In this document: positions 33,945 to 42,375 of the stretch, piece by piece
Layout of the letters: every line of letters starts with the position of its first letter
How positions within the stretch are numbered: the first letter of the stretch is position 1
Assembly (NCBI GenBank): GCA_016719855.1
Contig: JADJYH010000024.1
Span: forward strand, 1-64,000
DNA from: Saprospiraceae bacterium
Lineage (GTDB): Bacteria; Bacteroidota; Bacteroidia; Chitinophagales; Saprospiraceae
DNA: 64,000 nucleotides
Reading direction: 5' to 3'
The notes under the pieces: generated by a model
Database searches by the model: none
Told to the model about the DNA's origin: nothing
The model's input: only the letters and a program-made list of their open reading frames with translations
Position numbers and translations under genes: made by a program

Positions 33945-36188
33945 TCAACGCAGTAGCGTTGCGTACCCTCTGTACTCGAACGGCTCGCCACGTGGGCCTG
34001 TAAAGCTGACCACATAAACGTACAATCCATTTAGTGCGGGCTTGCCTTGGTTGCCTACCTGTCCATTCCAAGGCTCATCTATTCTTTCTGTTTCAAAAAT
34101 CTTTTGGCCGTATCGGTCCCAAATTGCAAGGCTGTAATTGGTTACGCCACGTGTCACGCCAGTGCCCAAGAAGTAGTCGTTGACGGTGTCCTCGTTGGGT
34201 GTGAATGCGTTGGGCATGTAAAATGTCACTTCAGGCACCACGTCCACGTACTGCACTAGGGTGTCGAGGCACTTCTCCGGATGCACCACTATTAGCGTCA
34301 CTTCGTGGAGGCCGGTGTCGGGGAAGGTGTAGGTAAAATCGGGCATTTGCGCCACCAGTTTGCCGTCCACGTACCAGTCCCAGTACTTTGCGTCAGTGCT
34401 CTCGTCGAAGAAATTGACCACCGGGTTGAAGTTGTCGGGGTTGGTGGGGTCAAAGCTGAAATCGGCCACGGGCGGCGAAAGTATGTGCACGAGTTGGCTG
34501 AAAGTGGTGTCCGTGTAGCAGCCAATGGGCGATGTGATTTCGAGCCGAACATCGAATGTGCCCGTGTCGAGGTAGGTGTGCGTGGGGCTGATGTCCGTGC
34601 CACTTTCCCCGTCGCCAAAGCTCCACTGGATGTCGTAGTTTGCGTCAATCGGGCTGGATTGGTTGTTGAAAAACACCGTGGCCGGGGCGCAACTGATGGT
34701 ATCGTTTGGCTTGACGAGGATGATGGCCGGCACAGGCTGGTAAACGACAGAACGTATCGTATCGTCCTTGCAACCATGTTCGTTCTCCACTTCCAATTTC
34801 ACGAAAGTAGTGCCCGGCGTTTCGTACACATGCACTGGGTTGCGCTGGATGGAGTCGGTCACCGTGGGGTCGAGGTCCCATTTCCATTTTACAATTTGGC
34901 CGGCCCCAAGAATAGCCGAACGGTCGAGAAAGCTGACTGGCCCGGCCACGCAGGTATCGTACTCGTAATCAAAGTCAGCAACAATCTCTGGGTAAATTTC
35001 CACGAATATATTGGCCGTGTCATTGCACTCGGAGCCAGGGTTGAGCACCAACCTTCCTTCGTACTGGCCAGCTTCGGGAAAGTGGAGTATCACGTCCCAA
35101 GTGGTGTAAATCTCTGTGTTCCCATTGATGTCGAACTCCCATTGCACCGAATCTACGAAAGTATTATTGGTGCTTAGGTTTTGAAAAGGGATGTCGAGGT
35201 TGTAGCAAGTGTTCAGGAAATAATCGGGCCCGATGGAGGTAAGGCCAGGCGTGTTCAGGTTGGCATCCACCAGTTGCTGGCAAACAGCCACATTGAACTG
35301 GAAGTCGCGCCGGATGACGCTGAGCAACTGCCCGTTGCGGTATTCCTTTACGCAAACGGCCACCACAAACTGGCCTTGTACGTTTGGTGTGCCCGTCAGC
35401 ATTCCCGTCAGCGGGTTGATGACCATTTGCGGGCTACCGCCCATGGGGTTCAGTGGGCTGTAGGGCGGGTTCACGAAGCTTGCCTCGGTGTAGGGTGGTG
35501 GGCAGGCTGGGTTCGGTGTGATGCCAAAGCAAGATTGATTTCCGCCACCGCCTGGCCCTCCTTGTCCGCCGCCGAGCAATGGGGCGCAAAACTCATACAC
35601 CAACTGGTCGCCTTCTGCATCGGTGGCGCTGTGGTCAAAAACCAGTGGCTCGTTCACGCAGATAACAATGGGCGGAAAGGAGTTGAAGGTAGGGCTGTTG
35701 TTGCACAACACCTGCGCTGCGGGGGTCAGCTCCACGGTGAAGGTGGCACCTACCTCGTCGGGGGTTTCGATGTTGGAAACGGTGGCGTTGCGACAGCAGC
35801 GCTGGTAGCTGATGTGGTAACTGGAAGCAGAAGGCCAATCTGTGAACTGATAGTCGAAGGTATAAATACCCTCTTGGACACAAACGTTTGGGGGAATAGT
35901 GACGCAGGGGTTGTCAGCGGGGTCAAGGTCCTCGACGACTTGTGGGTTACGGAAAATGGTGGTTAGGAGGGTGTAGGTACCGTCGGCTTCCTGTTTGTAA
36001 ATAGAGAACGGGGCGTTGTTGTCAAAATAGGCCCCAGTTGGGTCGGAGCAGTCACGGTACATTTTCAGTGTAAAAGTGTAGTCGCCGCCGCCATTGCATG
36101 CATAGGCAAAAACGCCGCCGATGATGTGCTTGGAAAATGCTGGAGCACTGACTATCATCAGAATGGCTAACAGGTATAGGTATTTCAT
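33945..36188 (-). CDS. Large PKD-domain surface protein with gliding-motility C-terminal domain
   Basis: 747-residue exported protein. Signal peptide about 1-19. The N-terminal module carries HIIGGVFAYACNGGGDYTFT, KMYRDC, and the conserved Cys motif SYHISYQRCCRNATVSNI. A middle part has FPPIVICVNEPLVFDHSATD and VAVCVKEYRNGQL. Three PKD-like domains follow (VADFDYEYDTCVAGPVSF; IQWSFGDGESGTDISPTHTY; VADFSFDPTNPDNFNPVVNF). The last about 90 residues are the CHU_C/gliding motility-associated domain (FYMPNAFTPNEDTVNDYF, IWDRYGQKIFET, EPWNGQ), a T9SS export signal. A -7 box TACTTTTG lies at 36288-36295. Adhesion or surface role inferred. Paralogue of the next upstream gene. Confidence 0.85.
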   Translation of the reverse strand: MKYLYLLAILMIVSAPAFSKHIIGGVFAYACNGGGDYTFTLKMYRDCSDPTGAYFDNNAPFSIYKQEADGTYTLLTTIFRNPQVVEDLDPADNPCVTIPPNVCVQEGIYTFDYQFTDWPSASSYHISYQRCCRNATVSNIETPDEVGATFTVELTPAAQVLCNNSPTFNSFPPIVICVNEPLVFDHSATDAEGDQLVYEFCAPLLGGGQGGPGGGGNQSCFGITPNPACPPPYTEASFVNPPYSPLNPMGGSPQMVINPLTGMLTGTPNVQGQFVVAVCVKEYRNGQLLSVIRRDFQFNVAVCQQLVDANLNTPGLTSIGPDYFLNTCYNLDIPFQNLSTNNTFVDSVQWEFDINGNTEIYTTWDVILHFPEAGQYEGRLVLNPGSECNDTANIFVEIYPEIVADFDYEYDTCVAGPVSFLDRSAILGAGQIVKWKWDLDPTVTDSIQRNPVHVYETPGTTFVKLEVENEHGCKDDTIRSVVYQPVPAIILVKPNDTISCAPATVFFNNQSSPIDANYDIQWSFGDGESGTDISPTHTYLDTGTFDVRLEITSPIGCYTDTTFSQLVHILSPPVADFSFDPTNPDNFNPVVNFFDESTDAKYWDWYVDGKLVAQMPDFTYTFPDTGLHEVTLIVVHPEKCLDTLVQYVDVVPEVTFYMPNAFTPNEDTVNDYFLGTGVTRGVTNYSLAIWDRYGQKIFETERIDEPWNGQVGNQGKPALNGLYVYVVSFTGPRGEPFEYRGYATLLR

Positions 36189-36287
36189 CCTTAAAGGGTT
36201 GTTTTTCGCCTAGCTTATTGGCGATTTTTATCAATGATAACGATGTCGAAATGTTTGATAAAATTCGCAAGACCGGCCTAACAAGCC

Positions 36288-36295
36288 CAAAAGTA
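36288..36295 (-). promoter_or_regulatory. Bacteroidota -7 box (TACTTTTG) of the first PKD gene
   Basis: TAnnTTTG match on the minus strand, 100 bases before the start at 36188, close to the stop of the paralogue at 36306. Confidence 0.4.
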
Positions 36296-36305
36296 ATCAA
36301 AGCCG

Positions 36306-38576
36306 TTATTTAATTAAGGTCGCATAACCTCGCAGCTCGTATTTATCGCCACGGGGGCCGGTATAAGTCACCACTACGACATAAACCCCCTGCGGTGAAA
36401 GGTCGCCGGTGTTGTTTTTGCGCCCATTCCATGCTTCAAACGGGTCGTTGGTTTCAAAAAGCTGCTCGCCGTAACGGTTCCAAACCCTGAGCATGAAATC
36501 CTTGGAACCTTCCATCACGCCGTTGCCCCGGAAGCCATCGTTGGAGCCGTCGCCGTTTGGGGTAAATGCGTTGGGAAGGAAATACCGCACCTCCGGTATC
36601 ACATCCAATACTTTTTGGATGGTGTCCGTGCAGCCGCTTGGGTGAAAAACGACCAACTGCACCACCTGCAAGCCCGTGTCCGGGAAGGTGTGCGTTGGGT
36701 TTTGGTCAATGGAAATGCCGGATGCGCCAAAAGTCCAGCGCCATTTCACGGCATTCGTTGACTCGTCGGTAAATTGCGCCGTAGGCACAAGGTTGCTCAG
36801 TTGCGACGGGGTGTACGAAAAATCGGCCACCGGGCTGGATAGCACGGTGATGAGGTTGTTCCAGGTGGTATCCGTCTGGCAGCCAAGCGGCGAGATGATT
36901 TCAAGCGAAACGGTGAAAGTGCCCACATCATCGTAAACATGCGTGGGGCTGATGTCGCTGCTCGTGCCGCCATCGCCAAAGTCCCAGTTCAGGGTATAGC
37001 TTTCGTTGACGGGTTCGGAGAGGTTGTCGAAAAAAATCTCGGCTGGCTGGCAGCCGATGAACTCGCTGGGCGCCACCACCAGCAGTTGTGGAATTGGAAA
37101 ATAAGGTAGCGTCTTGGTGCGGGTGCCCGTGCAATTGTTGCTGTCCCGTACCAGCAGGTGCACCTCAAAATCGCCGGGGATTTGATAGGTGTGCAGCGGG
37201 TCTTGCTCCTGCGAAACCTTGCTGTCGCCAAAATCCCATTGCCAAGAAACGATGCTGCCCGGCCCGGCCCCAGCGGAAGTCTCGTCTGTAAAGGCTACTG
37301 GGCCTGCCACACAAGTGTCGTACGCAAAGTCAAAATCGGCCGTGATGCCCGGGTAAACATTGACCTCGATGTAAGCCGTATCATCGCAGGAAACTGCGCC
37401 TGGGTTGAGCAACAAGAGGCCGTAGTAAGTACCAACGCCAGGAAAATCAACGGTTGGGTTCCAATCGGTGAAGGTCTGGGTGACGCCGTTGATGTCGAAC
37501 TCCCATCGGAAGTCGTTGATGTAGGCTTGTTGATAGCTTTGGTTGGTAAAAAGCACGGAGCTTGAGCCGCAGGCATTCACCACATAATATTGTACCTCAT
37601 CAAAAGTTACCGTGTCGTTCTCCAGCACATCAGCCACGACGGTAGGGTCGCAAATGGCCACATTGAACTGAAAATCCCTTCGGGTTTCGCTCAACAACAG
37701 CCCATTGCGGTATTCTTTTACGCAAACGCCCACCACAAACTGCCCTGAAGCATTGGGCACCCCGGTCAAAAAACCCGTGCTTGGGTCAATGGTCACCGGT
37801 GGGTTGGCGGACAAAGGATTTGTGAACGAGTAAGGCCCGCTGAAGCCCACCGCTGAATAGGGTGGCGGGAGGTCTGGGTCTGGGGCCACACCATTCGGGG
37901 CAGTGGAGTTGATCTGGTCGTTGCCGCCCCCAACGAACGGGGTGCAAAGCTCGTAAACAAGCAAATCTCCATCGGGGTCGGTGGCGGCATGGTTGAAGTC
38001 AATGGGTTCGCCGGTACAAATGGCAATCGGCGGAAAATCATTGAAAGTCGGGCTGTTGTTGCAGACTGCTTGGGCATTGGCGGTCAGTTCCATGTAGTAG
38101 GTAGCACCTGTCTCGCCGGGCTGTACTATGTTTGAAATGGTAGAATTGCGGCAGCAACGCTGATAAACCACGTGGTAACTGGAAGTGGACACCGGCAGAT
38201 CGAGGTCAAAAATATAGACACCCTCCTCTACGCAAACATTTGGTGGAACGAGGAGGCATGGGTTGCTGATTGTGGGCGGGATATTGGTGATGGTAGGGGT
38301 GCCGAGCGATATGACCTCAAAAGGAACGGTCGAATTGCCTTTGAAAATCGTGACCGTGCCAGCAAACGGGGCGCCGTTCGTAAAATCTGAATCAAATGCC
38401 GCCCCACCTCCGTAACAGTCACGGTAAATCTTCATGGTGAAGGTGTACTGGCCGTTTCCATTGCACACATAATTGATGGTGCCCCCGACAATGTGAGCGG
38501 CACGGAGTGGAAGCACCCACGCCACAAAAGCAATTGCAATTAGGAGTACCTTTTTTGATGTGGTTAATTTTGTCAT
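36306..38576 (-). CDS. Large PKD-domain surface protein with gliding-motility C-terminal domain, paralogue
   Basis: 756-residue exported protein with the same plan as the gene at 33945: signal peptide, AAHIVGGTINYVCNGNGQYT, KIYRDCYGGG, SYHVVYQRCCRNSTISNI, FPPIAICTGEPIDFNHAATD, VGVCVKEYRNGLLL, PKD-like domains (WQWDFGDSKVSQEQDPLHTY; LNWDFGDGGTSSDISPTHVY; VADFSYTPSQLSNLVPTAQF) and a CHU_C end (YFLPNAFTPNGDGSNDGF, VWNRYGEQLFET, EAWNGRK). The two are tandem duplicates about half identical by eye in the N-terminal module. ATG at 38576 starts the signal peptide; the upstream ATGs do not. Surface or gliding-related role inferred. Confidence 0.85.
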   Translation of the reverse strand: MTKLTTSKKVLLIAIAFVAWVLPLRAAHIVGGTINYVCNGNGQYTFTMKIYRDCYGGGAAFDSDFTNGAPFAGTVTIFKGNSTVPFEVISLGTPTITNIPPTISNPCLLVPPNVCVEEGVYIFDLDLPVSTSSYHVVYQRCCRNSTISNIVQPGETGATYYMELTANAQAVCNNSPTFNDFPPIAICTGEPIDFNHAATDPDGDLLVYELCTPFVGGGNDQINSTAPNGVAPDPDLPPPYSAVGFSGPYSFTNPLSANPPVTIDPSTGFLTGVPNASGQFVVGVCVKEYRNGLLLSETRRDFQFNVAICDPTVVADVLENDTVTFDEVQYYVVNACGSSSVLFTNQSYQQAYINDFRWEFDINGVTQTFTDWNPTVDFPGVGTYYGLLLLNPGAVSCDDTAYIEVNVYPGITADFDFAYDTCVAGPVAFTDETSAGAGPGSIVSWQWDFGDSKVSQEQDPLHTYQIPGDFEVHLLVRDSNNCTGTRTKTLPYFPIPQLLVVAPSEFIGCQPAEIFFDNLSEPVNESYTLNWDFGDGGTSSDISPTHVYDDVGTFTVSLEIISPLGCQTDTTWNNLITVLSSPVADFSYTPSQLSNLVPTAQFTDESTNAVKWRWTFGASGISIDQNPTHTFPDTGLQVVQLVVFHPSGCTDTIQKVLDVIPEVRYFLPNAFTPNGDGSNDGFRGNGVMEGSKDFMLRVWNRYGEQLFETNDPFEAWNGRKNNTGDLSPQGVYVVVVTYTGPRGDKYELRGYATLIK

Positions 38577-38961
38577 ACTTTTCGGTTTTAAGAGCTGCAT
38601 TGAGCGCCAGCGAACGTAAATGAAGGGCCGGGAAAAGCCTTTGTTTGGCTTTGGCACAAAGCCATGAAACCGCTTTTTCGATTGTCAAAACGAACAGACA
38701 TCCGCTGGAATTTTTAACCTCCGCTCATTTTGAAACATTTTAGCGCTTTTATGTTTTAAAAGCTGCGGTTCAAAGTGCAAGATAGACAAGATTTTTCTGG
38801 GAGTTTGTCAGGAATCAGGCGAAATAGTTAGGAATGTATCGCCAAGTATCCAACCTCCAAAAATCTTTACAGCGGTTTGACGTTTGCTAATGAGTTTTGA
38901 ACGAACCGCTTTATCCAAAACACCTAAACTCATGTTAACTTTTACCAACCAGGACACCTGC
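38577..38961. other. Intergenic stretch, no recognisable feature
   Basis: 385 bases between divergent genes. AT-rich; no word hairpin, RNA gene or clear promoter box was found. In-frame ATGs at 38884 and 38932 precede the Sua5-like gene. Confidence 0.5.
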
Positions 38962-39531
38962 ATGGTTCAAAATTACTTTTTAGAACCTATTTTAAACACA
39001 CTTCAAAACGGCGGACTCATCCTCTTTCCGACTGACACTATCTGGGGTATTGGCTGCGACGCCACCAACCCACTGGCGGTGGCCCGGCTCCGGCAACTGC
39101 GAGAACTGCCCATCGAACAACCGTTGACACTGCTGGCCCCTTCCATCGAGAAGCTAAAAAACTACGTGGAGTTCGTGCATCCTAGGGTGGAAACTCTGCT
39201 CATCTTCCACCATCGGCCACTTACCATCGTTTACGAACAGGCCAGGAACCTCGCCCCGCAAGCCGCCGCCGCCGATGGCAGCATCGCCTTCCGAGTGCCA
39301 AGGGACAACTTTTGCCTTGAGTTGCTCGAAGAATTTGGCAAGCCCATCGTCGCCACCGCCGCCTGCATCGGCACTTCGCCACACCCAAAGCATTTTGGTG
39401 AAATAAGCTCCGCCGTTATCGAGGGCATTGACCTCGTGGTCAAGTACCGACAAATGGACAAAGACATGGCCGAGCCTTCTGTCATTGCTCGCATCGGCGA
39501 GGATGAGGAGCTTGTTTTTATTCGTGAATGA
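38962..39531 (+). CDS. Sua5/YciO/YrdC family protein (threonylcarbamoyl-AMP synthase type)
   Basis: 189-residue protein with the Sua5/YrdC fold that makes threonylcarbamoyl-AMP for the tRNA t6A modification. Motifs: GLILFPTDTIWGIGCDATNP (ATP/carbonate site), LRELPIEQPLTLLAPS where the usual K-R-P-x-x-K pattern is altered, PLTIVYEQARNLAP, SIAFRVPRDNFCLELL and GKPIVATAACIGTSPHPKHF. The departure from the typical KRxxxKP segment leaves room for a YciO-like role. Start could also be 38932. The word hairpin at 39531 begins at the stop. Confidence 0.82.
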   Translation: MVQNYFLEPILNTLQNGGLILFPTDTIWGIGCDATNPLAVARLRQLRELPIEQPLTLLAPSIEKLKNYVEFVHPRVETLLIFHHRPLTIVYEQARNLAPQAAAADGSIAFRVPRDNFCLELLEEFGKPIVATAACIGTSPHPKHFGEISSAVIEGIDLVVKYRQMDKDMAEPSVIARIGEDEELVFIRE

Positions 39532-39611
39532 TTGCTGAATTGTTGAATTGCTATATTGTTGTTGCACGCTTGCCCAAAACAATACAACAATTCAACAATA
39601 CCGCAATTCAA
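39531..39611. repeat. Word hairpin, word about TTGAATTGTTG
   Basis: 5' arm 39531-39564 (ATTGCTGAATTGTTGAATTG) and 3' arm 39574-39611 (CAACAATTCAACAATACCGC). Same word as at 12984, 26 kb away. It fills the spacer and ends 7 bases before murQ. Confidence 0.88.
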
Positions 39612-39617
39612 AAGCCA

Positions 39618-40436
39618 ATGGAAAAAATAACGGAAAGCCCATCCCGCTACCGCCACCTCGAAAAAATGACGGTAGCGGAACTGCTCCATAACCTCAACAA
39701 CGAGGACAAGACCGTGCCGTTGGCCGTTGAGAAGGCGCTGCCCGCCATTGAAAAGCTCGTCAGCGCCGTCGTCGAAAAAGTGCGAAACGGGGGACGGCTG
39801 TTCTACATCGGGGCAGGCACGAGCGGTAGGTTGGCCATCATTGATGCCTCGGAATGCCCGCCGACCTACGGCGTTTCACCTGATTTGGTCATCGCAGTCA
39901 TTGCCGGAGGCGACCACGCCATCCGCCACTCCGTGGAGAATGCCGAGGACGACCCCGCCCAAGCTTGGCTGGATTTGCAGGATTATCATATTGACAATCA
40001 GGATTTTGTGGTTGGCATTGCCGCCTCTGGTACCACGCCCTACGTGGTCGGTGGACTGATGGATTGCCGCAAAAACGGCATCGCTACCGGCTGCATCACC
40101 TGCAACCCAGGCACCCCGCTCGCCACTGCCGCCGATTTTCCGGTGGAAGTCATCGTGGGGCCAGAGTTCGTCACCGGCAGCACCCGCATGAAGTCAGGCA
40201 CTGCCCAAAAGCTGGTGCTGAACATGGTCTCCACCAGCCTGATGATACAGCTTGGCAGGGTCAAGGACAACCGTATGGTGGACATGAAGCTCACCAACGT
40301 CAAGCTGCTCGACCGGGGCACCAAAATGGTGGCACAGGAGACCGGCCTTGCTTATCGGGAGGCCAACGAATTGCTCCTCAAGCACGGCAGCGTGAGGGCT
40401 GCTGTGGATGCCTTTTTTCATCCAGAAAAAAGCTGA
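39618..40436 (+). CDS. murQ: N-acetylmuramic acid 6-phosphate etherase
   Basis: 272-residue MurQ, which removes the lactyl ether from MurNAc 6-phosphate during cell-wall recycling. SIS-domain motifs: RLFYIGAGTSGRLAIIDASECPPTYG (in parts), VIAVIAGGDHAIRHSVENAEDD, FVVGIAASGTTPYVVGGL, VEVIVGPEFVTGSTRMKSGT and LVLNMVSTSLMIQLGRV. ATG at 39618 is the first after the word hairpin; codons upstream are repeat-derived. Confidence 0.96.
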   Translation: MEKITESPSRYRHLEKMTVAELLHNLNNEDKTVPLAVEKALPAIEKLVSAVVEKVRNGGRLFYIGAGTSGRLAIIDASECPPTYGVSPDLVIAVIAGGDHAIRHSVENAEDDPAQAWLDLQDYHIDNQDFVVGIAASGTTPYVVGGLMDCRKNGIATGCITCNPGTPLATAADFPVEVIVGPEFVTGSTRMKSGTAQKLVLNMVSTSLMIQLGRVKDNRMVDMKLTNVKLLDRGTKMVAQETGLAYREANELLLKHGSVRAAVDAFFHPEKS

Positions 40437-40586
40437 AGCCGGGCAGGTTAGAACTGAACACCGTTTTTTCTAAACCAAAACCGCCATTTTACATTTTTCA
40501 AGAATAAACTGCGTAATTTGGCAAACCATTACGTCCAACACCTGCATTGAAATAGGCCCGCATGTCAAACGACACACCATCTGGCT

Positions 40587-42041
40587 ATGAAAAAAAATAC
40601 CTTCCATTTCATGCTCTGGCTGATTTCCTCTTTGGGGCTGCCGCTCTTTGCTGTCGCACAAACCGTTACGGTGTCGCAGCCCGTGGTGCTTCGCGACGAA
40701 AATTCCTACGATATATTCAGCGATGACCGGGGCAACGTGCTGCTGTTCAAGAACAAAACATCTGAGTTCCAGGTACAGGGCTTCGATGCCAACATGAACC
40801 TGAGCTGGGAAAAGGACGTGGAGCTTGACAGAAAATCCCCGGTGATTGAAGCCGTGGTGCAGGGCGATGGCGGTGGCTTCAACCTCATTTATCAGTTCCG
40901 CCAGAAACTGCTGCCCGTGCTCAAAATCCACCGGTACAGCCCCGCCGCCAACTTGGTGGACTCGGTGACCATCAAACGGTTTGACCAAGCTTTTTTTACC
41001 CCGTCTTTTGAGGTGGAGTTTTCGGAGGACAAGAACATTGCCCTCGTCTGGTTCATCCGGGAGCAGACCGAAATCAACGCACTCGCCTTCGACATGCGGC
41101 AGATGAAGCTGCTTTGGGAAAAAACCTTTGCCCCGGAGAACTTGATTCTGCAGCGTGATTTCCTTCAAGCCATCGTGGACAACGACGGCAACATGTACTT
41201 CATCCTGAGCAAGGACAACCATTCTGGAAGGCGGCGGGAGCATTTTTTGGAAGTCCTGGACTTTGGCCCTGGCACGGACAGTGTGCTCCGGCGCTACACC
41301 GTGCCCATGCAGGACTACCTGACCTACGACGTGAAGTTCAACTATGACAACCTCCACCGGTCGCTCAAGGCGGGCGGCCTCTTCTCCGAAGACAATCCCA
41401 GCAAAGCCGAGGGGTTTTACTTTCTCAGCATTGACCAGGCGAGGCCAGACAGCAACCTGCTCAAGTTTTACCCATTTGACAATGATTTCGTGGCCATTTT
41501 GAACGAAAAAGAAAAGGTGAAAAACAAGGGCATCCCAGAGGCTACCGTCCAGAAAATCGTCATGCGTACCGACGGTGGTTTCATCCTTGTCGGGGAACTC
41601 AACAAGGAGTTCCAGCGCGGCTCGACCAACGCCAGTGTGTACAGCCGAACAGGGTTCCGCCCTGTGATTGATTACTACTACGACGATGTTTTTCTTATCT
41701 CCATGCACCCAGACGGCAATGTCCACTGGAAAAACATCCTCCACAAAAAGCAATACTCCCAAGACGACAGTGCCATGTACTCTTCGTTTTTTTTGGCAAA
41801 AACCCCCACGGCGCTGCGCTTCGTTTACAACGACGAGATCAAGCACGAGAACACCGTGAGCGAGTACGTGGTGCGGGGCAATGGCGACTTTGACCGCAAC
41901 GCCGTGATGAGCACCGAGCGGAAGGAACTTCAACTCCGATTCCGGGACGCCGTGCAGGTGTCCGCCTACGACTTCGTGGTGCCGAGCGAGCGGCGCAACC
42001 GGCTAAAGCTGGTGCGAATCAGTTTTAAGGGGGAGAAGTAG
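40587..42041 (+). CDS. Secreted protein of unknown function
   Basis: 484-residue protein with a clear signal peptide (residues 1-24, ending AVAQ) and no family that I recognise. The body shows repeated beta-rich segments that might form a propeller: YDIFSDDRGNVLLFKNK, VQGDGGGFNLIYQFRQ, FLQAIVDNDGNMYFILSKDN, VMRTDGGFILVGELNKEF, VFLISMHPDGNVHWKNIL. The DDRG/DNDGN/PDGN turns recur at blade-like spacing. No T9SS C-terminal domain is visible. Likely periplasmic. Stands between murQ and a degraded region. Confidence 0.7.
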   Translation: MKKNTFHFMLWLISSLGLPLFAVAQTVTVSQPVVLRDENSYDIFSDDRGNVLLFKNKTSEFQVQGFDANMNLSWEKDVELDRKSPVIEAVVQGDGGGFNLIYQFRQKLLPVLKIHRYSPAANLVDSVTIKRFDQAFFTPSFEVEFSEDKNIALVWFIREQTEINALAFDMRQMKLLWEKTFAPENLILQRDFLQAIVDNDGNMYFILSKDNHSGRRREHFLEVLDFGPGTDSVLRRYTVPMQDYLTYDVKFNYDNLHRSLKAGGLFSEDNPSKAEGFYFLSIDQARPDSNLLKFYPFDNDFVAILNEKEKVKNKGIPEATVQKIVMRTDGGFILVGELNKEFQRGSTNASVYSRTGFRPVIDYYYDDVFLISMHPDGNVHWKNILHKKQYSQDDSAMYSSFFLAKTPTALRFVYNDEIKHENTVSEYVVRGNGDFDRNAVMSTERKELQLRFRDAVQVSAYDFVVPSERRNRLKLVRISFKGEK

Positions 42042-42129
42042 GAGACTGCCCACCGAGACTCTCCAAGGTTCCATCCCAATGGGCATCAGGGTGAAAAGCC
42101 TGAACCGCTGCCACCAAATCAAAAAATGC

Positions 42130-42254
42130 CTACATCGGCGAAGCGCTCCGCACCTTGTCCTCGATCACCACTTGGTACGCCCCTGCTGCCCGTCCTTTCG
42201 GCAGCGGCACAGCGATACGATTGCTTGGAATAATCGTATCACTTTTGACCAGGT
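42130..42254 (-). pseudogene. Remnant of a coding sequence (C-terminal fragment)
   Basis: On the minus strand a stop-free stretch reads NLVKSDTIIPSNRIAVPLPK then GRAAGAYQVVIEDKVRSASPM before a TAG at 42130-42132. The ...VPLPKG.AAGAYQVVI... text looks like the end of a T9SS-type or beta-sandwich protein. No start codon is present and a TAA lies just upstream, so it appears to be a leftover. The surrounding 334-base spacer also has a hairpin GATACGATT / AATCGTATC at 42214-42240 and no other feature. Confidence 0.4.
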
Positions 42255-42375
42255 TGCGTTACCATGCAATAGCCGTTCATTACCTAACCTTCGTTTACAA
42301 AAATTAATGTTCCCGATGTCAAAGGTCATTGGTGGTCTTGTTGCGATTTGAGAACCTTGACCAAATTTGTTAGCC

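Noticed and set aside
40470..41933. 487-codon minus-strand frame opposite the secreted unknown protein
   Set aside because: The plus frame begins with a proper signal peptide; the minus frame is His/Val-rich antisense.
42042..42375. tRNA or small RNA in the spacer
   Set aside because: One short hairpin is present but no cloverleaf, anticodon loop or CCA end could be built.
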